Assembly: GCA_025457985.1 (NCBI GenBank)
Contig: JALOTI010000074.1
Coordinates: 1-8,026 of the forward strand
Length of the DNA: 8,026 nucleotides
Direction of reading: 5' to 3'
Source of the DNA: Leptospira sp.
GTDB lineage: Bacteria > Spirochaetota > Leptospiria > Leptospirales > Leptospiraceae
In this document: positions 5,465 through 8,026 of the stretch, piece after piece
Numbering within the stretch: position 1 is the first letter of the stretch
How the letters are laid out: the number at the start of each line of letters is the position of its first letter
Made by a program: the position numbers and the translations under genes
Notes under the pieces: model-generated
The model's input: the letters and a program-made list of their open reading frames with translations, nothing else
Database searches by the model: none
What the model was told of the DNA's origin: nothing

Positions 5465-6907
5465 ATGGCCAAAAAACAAATACAAGGCGTACCCTTTTTA
5501 AATCTTCCAAAAGCAACAAAGGTTGAGGCATGGGGTATGAACTCTTTCTCCAACTCACCTGTTCTTTTTCCTGAATCAGAAGAAGAAATCCAAAATATAT
5601 TTATTTGGGCCAACCAAACCGGGAACAAAGTTGCCCTTCGTGGTGGAGGAAATAGCTACGGGGATGCGGCTATTAACTCTGAAGGTATAGTTGTTGATCT
5701 AACAAAATTTAATAAGGTTTTAGACTTTAATCTGAAAACTGGTTTGATGATTGTTCAGTCGGGAGCACGTATAAAAGACCTATGGGAAACTGGAATCGAA
5801 AATGGCTTCTGGCCGCCAGTAGTATCAGGAACCATGATGCCAACATTAGGTGGCGCACTTTCCATGAATATACATGGCAAAAATAATTTTAAAGTAGGAA
5901 CCATCGGAGAACATATAAAACAATTTTCTTTCTTAACTGCTAAGGGGGAAATTTTAGAATGTTCACCAAAAAAAAACTCCGATCTTTATTATTCGGCAAT
6001 TTCCGGCTTTGGAATGTTAGGTTGTTTTTTAACGATTCATATCAAAATGAAGCCAATCTATTCGGGAAAGATGAAAATTGACCCTGTATATGTTAAGAAT
6101 TTTGATGAAATGTTTTCTTATTTTGAAGCACAATATAAGGATGCTGACTATCTTGTTGGTTGGGTCGATGCATTCGCTAGTGGTTCATCCTTAGGTCGGG
6201 GACAGATTCACAAAGCCACAAACTTAAAGGAAGGTGAGGACCCTGACTTCCCAGGGAACTGCCTCTTGGAGAGACAACACCTACCCTCTAGATTGTTTTA
6301 CGTCATCCCCAAAAAATGGATGTGGATACTTATGTGGCCTTTCAGTTTTCCATTAGGTATGCGACTTATAAACTTTGCGAAGTGTATTGCGAGTAAATTA
6401 GTGAATAATAAGGCATATTACCAAGGTCATGCGGAGTATGCTTTTTTGTTGGACTATGTTCCCAATTGGAAGTTTATTTACAAACCAGGATCCATGATAC
6501 AATATCAGATTTTTATTCCAAAGGAAAATGCTAAGTCAACATTTGAAGAAATATTTACTCTATGCCAAAAGCGTAAGATAGTTAACTATCTATCTGTTTT
6601 CAAAAAACACAAACCGGATCCTTTTTTACTAACACACTCAGTAGATGGATATTCAATGGCTATGGATTTTCCTGTGACAAAATCCAATAAAGATGCACTT
6701 TGGAAACTATGTTATGAGATGGACGAGATCGTTTTAAAGAATAAGGGTAAGTTTTATTTTGCGAAAGATTCTACTCTTAGAAAACAAGTTGTAGAATCGT
6801 ATTTTCCGAAAGAGAATCTAAAAAAGTTCTTTAGCTTAAAGAAAAAATACGACCCAAAAAATATATTACAAACTGACTTGTACAAACGAGTGTTTTTATC
6901 GCGTTAG
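5465..6907 (+). CDS. DprE1-like FAD-linked oxidase (polyprenyl-phospho-sugar 2'-oxidase candidate)
   Basis: 480 residues, close to mycobacterial DprE1 (about 461). The N-terminal FAD domain has [13 protein letters not shown] (59-71) and [22 protein letters not shown] (about 119-140). The HGKN-x7-GEH pattern with His137 matches the DprE1 segment around its His132, the FAD-linked histidine region. The substrate domain keeps WVDAFASG and LGRG (233-246) and AKDS (433-436, Lys434, matching DprE1 Lys418). The position matching DprE1 Cys387 is Ala399 in [10 protein letters not shown]. An aromatic, hydrophobic stretch at 277-305 may help the enzyme meet a membrane-bound lipid substrate. The predicted reaction is oxidation of the sugar 2'-hydroxyl to a keto form, handed to the adjacent SDR. 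The ATG lies two bases after the SDR stop with only a weak GAG site, so translation is probably coupled. A run of nine A bases (5968-5976) lies inside the frame. Its stop is three bases from that of the convergent permease gene. The exact substrate is unproven. Confidence 0.9.
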   Translation: MAKKQIQGVPFLNLPKATKVEAWGMNSFSNSPVLFPESEEEIQNIFIWANQTGNKVALRGGGNSYGDAAINSEGIVVDLTKFNKVLDFNLKTGLMIVQSGARIKDLWETGIENGFWPPVVSGTMMPTLGGALSMNIHGKNNFKVGTIGEHIKQFSFLTAKGEILECSPKKNSDLYYSAISGFGMLGCFLTIHIKMKPIYSGKMKIDPVYVKNFDEMFSYFEAQYKDADYLVGWVDAFASGSSLGRGQIHKATNLKEGEDPDFPGNCLLERQHLPSRLFYVIPKKWMWILMWPFSFPLGMRLINFAKCIASKLVNNKAYYQGHAEYAFLLDYVPNWKFIYKPGSMIQYQIFIPKENAKSTFEEIFTLCQKRKIVNYLSVFKKHKPDPFLLTHSVDGYSMAMDFPVTKSNKDALWKLCYEMDEIVLKNKGKFYFAKDSTLRKQVVESYFPKENLKKFFSLKKKYDPKNILQTDLYKRVFLSR

Positions 6908-6910
6908 ATT

Positions 6911-8026
6911 TTAGATATTCATTCTTTTGTATAAAAAGTAAGCGGCTGTAATAAAAAGGACGGGGGTCAGCCAAATTCCAAACCATATCGGAAGTCCCCC
7001 GTTTTCGGCAAGTGTCTTTGCAGTTGAGTTTAAAATATAATAAAAAAGTACAACTGCAATGGTTAATCCTAAGGATGCAACACCTGCGGAACGTTTGGTG
7101 ATAGCACCTGCCAAAGCTCCTATTGCAACAACAACAAAACTCATCAATGGCAAAGCAAAGGCCGTATGTTGGTGAACTTGGACATCTCGATATGGGATAC
7201 CTTTGATGATTCTGGATTCGATTTCATCCGATAGTTCAAAAAAATTCATTTCTTCCGGATTTCTTGTTGGTTTAGAAAAATAGCGAATATCTTCTTTAAA
7301 ATCGTAAGTTTTTTCAGGTATTCGAGTTCTAGAAACGATCTCTAAGTCTTTATTGAATCGAACTTCTTCTACATCATAGAGAATCCAAGAATGTGGCTCA
7401 GGGACAAATTTTGCTTTTTGAGATGATACTGTATATAGAGGTAATCCTTCTGGAGTTATTTCTATATAATTAAATCCGCCCTTCACCATACTTTCTTTTT
7501 CATCAATCCAATAGACGTAATAAAAACCATTTTTACCCTTAACATGGAATTGATATACAAAGTCGATCAATCGATTGGATCCCTTTGCCATGATACTATA
7601 CTCAATTTGAGCAAGGCGATTAGAGGGAATAACAACCAACTGACCAAAAATTGTCATTACGATCCATACAACGAATCCAAAAAATAAAATTGGTGTTATG
7701 ATCCGAATAAAGGAAACACCTGCAACCATTATGGCAACGAGCTCTTTGTTAACACTGAACTGACCAATTATAAAACAAACGGAAAACATCAATGCAGGAG
7801 GCACAACCTGGTCTACCATGGCTGGCACTGAATATAAAATATGCAAATATACATGGGACTGAGAGACTTTGGATGATACCAAATACTTCATTGTATCAGT
7901 AAATTTATAAATAATGATCATTGAGGTAAGCATAATCAGCGTACCAGCAAAGTTCTTTAAGAAATCAAAAAATAAATACCGATCCAATATACGGAAAGGG
8001 ATGAATTCTTTTTTTATCCAATGAAA
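6911..8026 (-). CDS. lptG: LptF/LptG-family lipopolysaccharide export permease (start probably beyond the window)
   Basis: An inner-membrane component of the LptB2FG exporter, which extracts LPS from the inner membrane for transport to the outer membrane. Numbered from the TTG at 7987 (358 residues), three N-terminal membrane segments (about 10-30, 56-78, 94-118) are followed by a soluble beta-rich domain of about 150 residues (120-270, the periplasmic jellyroll) and three C-terminal segments (about 276-297, 302-322, 332-353). NKELVAIMVAGVSFIRI (80-96) is the family coupling-helix motif, and LPIWFGIWLTP is typical of the last segment. The frame stays open for 13 more codons to the window edge, encoding FIPFRILDRYL across the TTG. 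LDRY near the N terminus is LptG-like and sits several residues inside E. coli LptG, and the TTG lacks a ribosome site, so the real start is probably to the right. LptG rather than LptF is a tentative call. Confidence 0.9.
   Translation of the reverse strand, partial: FHWIKKEFIPFRILDRYLFFDFLKNFAGTLIMLTSMIIIYKFTDTMKYLVSSKVSQSHVYLHILYSVPAMVDQVVPPALMFSVCFIIGQFSVNKELVAIMVAGVSFIRIITPILFFGFVVWIVMTIFGQLVVIPSNRLAQIEYSIMAKGSNRLIDFVYQFHVKGKNGFYYVYWIDEKESMVKGGFNYIEITPEGLPLYTVSSQKAKFVPEPHSWILYDVEEVRFNKDLEIVSRTRIPEKTYDFKEDIRYFSKPTRNPEEMNFFELSDEIESRIIKGIPYRDVQVHQHTAFALPLMSFVVVAIGALAGAITKRSAGVASLGLTIAVVLFYYILNSTAKTLAENGGLPIWFGIWLTPVLFITAAYFLYKRMNI

Noticed and set aside
4964..5485. 173-residue open frame on the minus strand across the SDR gene
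   Set aside because: It is fully antisense to a confident SDR with all catalytic residues, and its translation shows no recognisable domain, so it is a shadow frame.
6876..6897. Possible intrinsic terminator near the end of the FAD oxidase gene
   Set aside because: The stem is only five base pairs including a G-T pair, GC-poor, and lies inside the coding sequence; too weak to annotate.
1..8026. CRISPR array, tRNA/rRNA, insertion sequence or attachment site
   Set aside because: No regularly spaced repeats, no cloverleaf-like or rRNA-like stretches, no transposase or integrase motifs and no terminal inverted repeats were seen; nearly every base lies in a gene.

Overview
The window looks like chromosomal DNA from a spirochete of the Leptospira type. 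The reasons are AT-rich coding with very little intergenic space, apparent TTG/GTG starts, and a DUF1574-type SGNH protein beside an AlgI-like MBOAT acyltransferase, since DUF1574 is a family known mainly from Leptospira. The genus assignment rests on family recognition, not on a database search. No rRNA, tRNA, CRISPR array, insertion sequence or phage gene is visible. No stretch of 300 bases lacks a gene; the longest gap is a few tens of bases.

Layout, left to right. (1) Two plus-strand genes: the 3' part of an exported-looking protein with tandem IPT/TIG-like Ig folds and a four-cysteine C-terminal domain (1-942), then an orphan protein with a signal peptide (about 988-1593). (2) A tight three-gene minus-strand operon, read from 4697 down to 1583: a YacP/Rae1-like NYN-domain nuclease, an AlgI-type MBOAT O-acyltransferase, and a DUF1574 SGNH-like protein. 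(3) A divergent two-gene plus-strand operon starting only 12 bases away: an SDR reductase (4710-5462) and an FAD-linked oxidase (5465-6907). Together these two resemble the DprE2/DprE1 pair, which epimerises C2 of a polyprenyl-phospho-ribose to make the arabinose donor in mycobacteria. (4) A convergent minus-strand LptF/LptG-family permease (6911 to the right edge), part of the lipopolysaccharide export machine.

The middle and right parts share an envelope-glycan theme: making a lipid-linked sugar donor (DprE-like pair), O-acylating an exported glycan (MBOAT plus SGNH partner) and exporting LPS (LptG-like). That they form one pathway is inference from proximity. The points most worth following are a DprE1/DprE2-like pair in a diderm spirochete, with alanine at the position matching the drug-target cysteine of mycobacterial DprE1, and an RNA-cleaving type NYN protein translationally coupled to a surface acylation pair. 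The gene packing is extreme: one convergent junction overlaps by 11 bases, the other has a 3-base gap, and the divergent starts are 12 bases apart.
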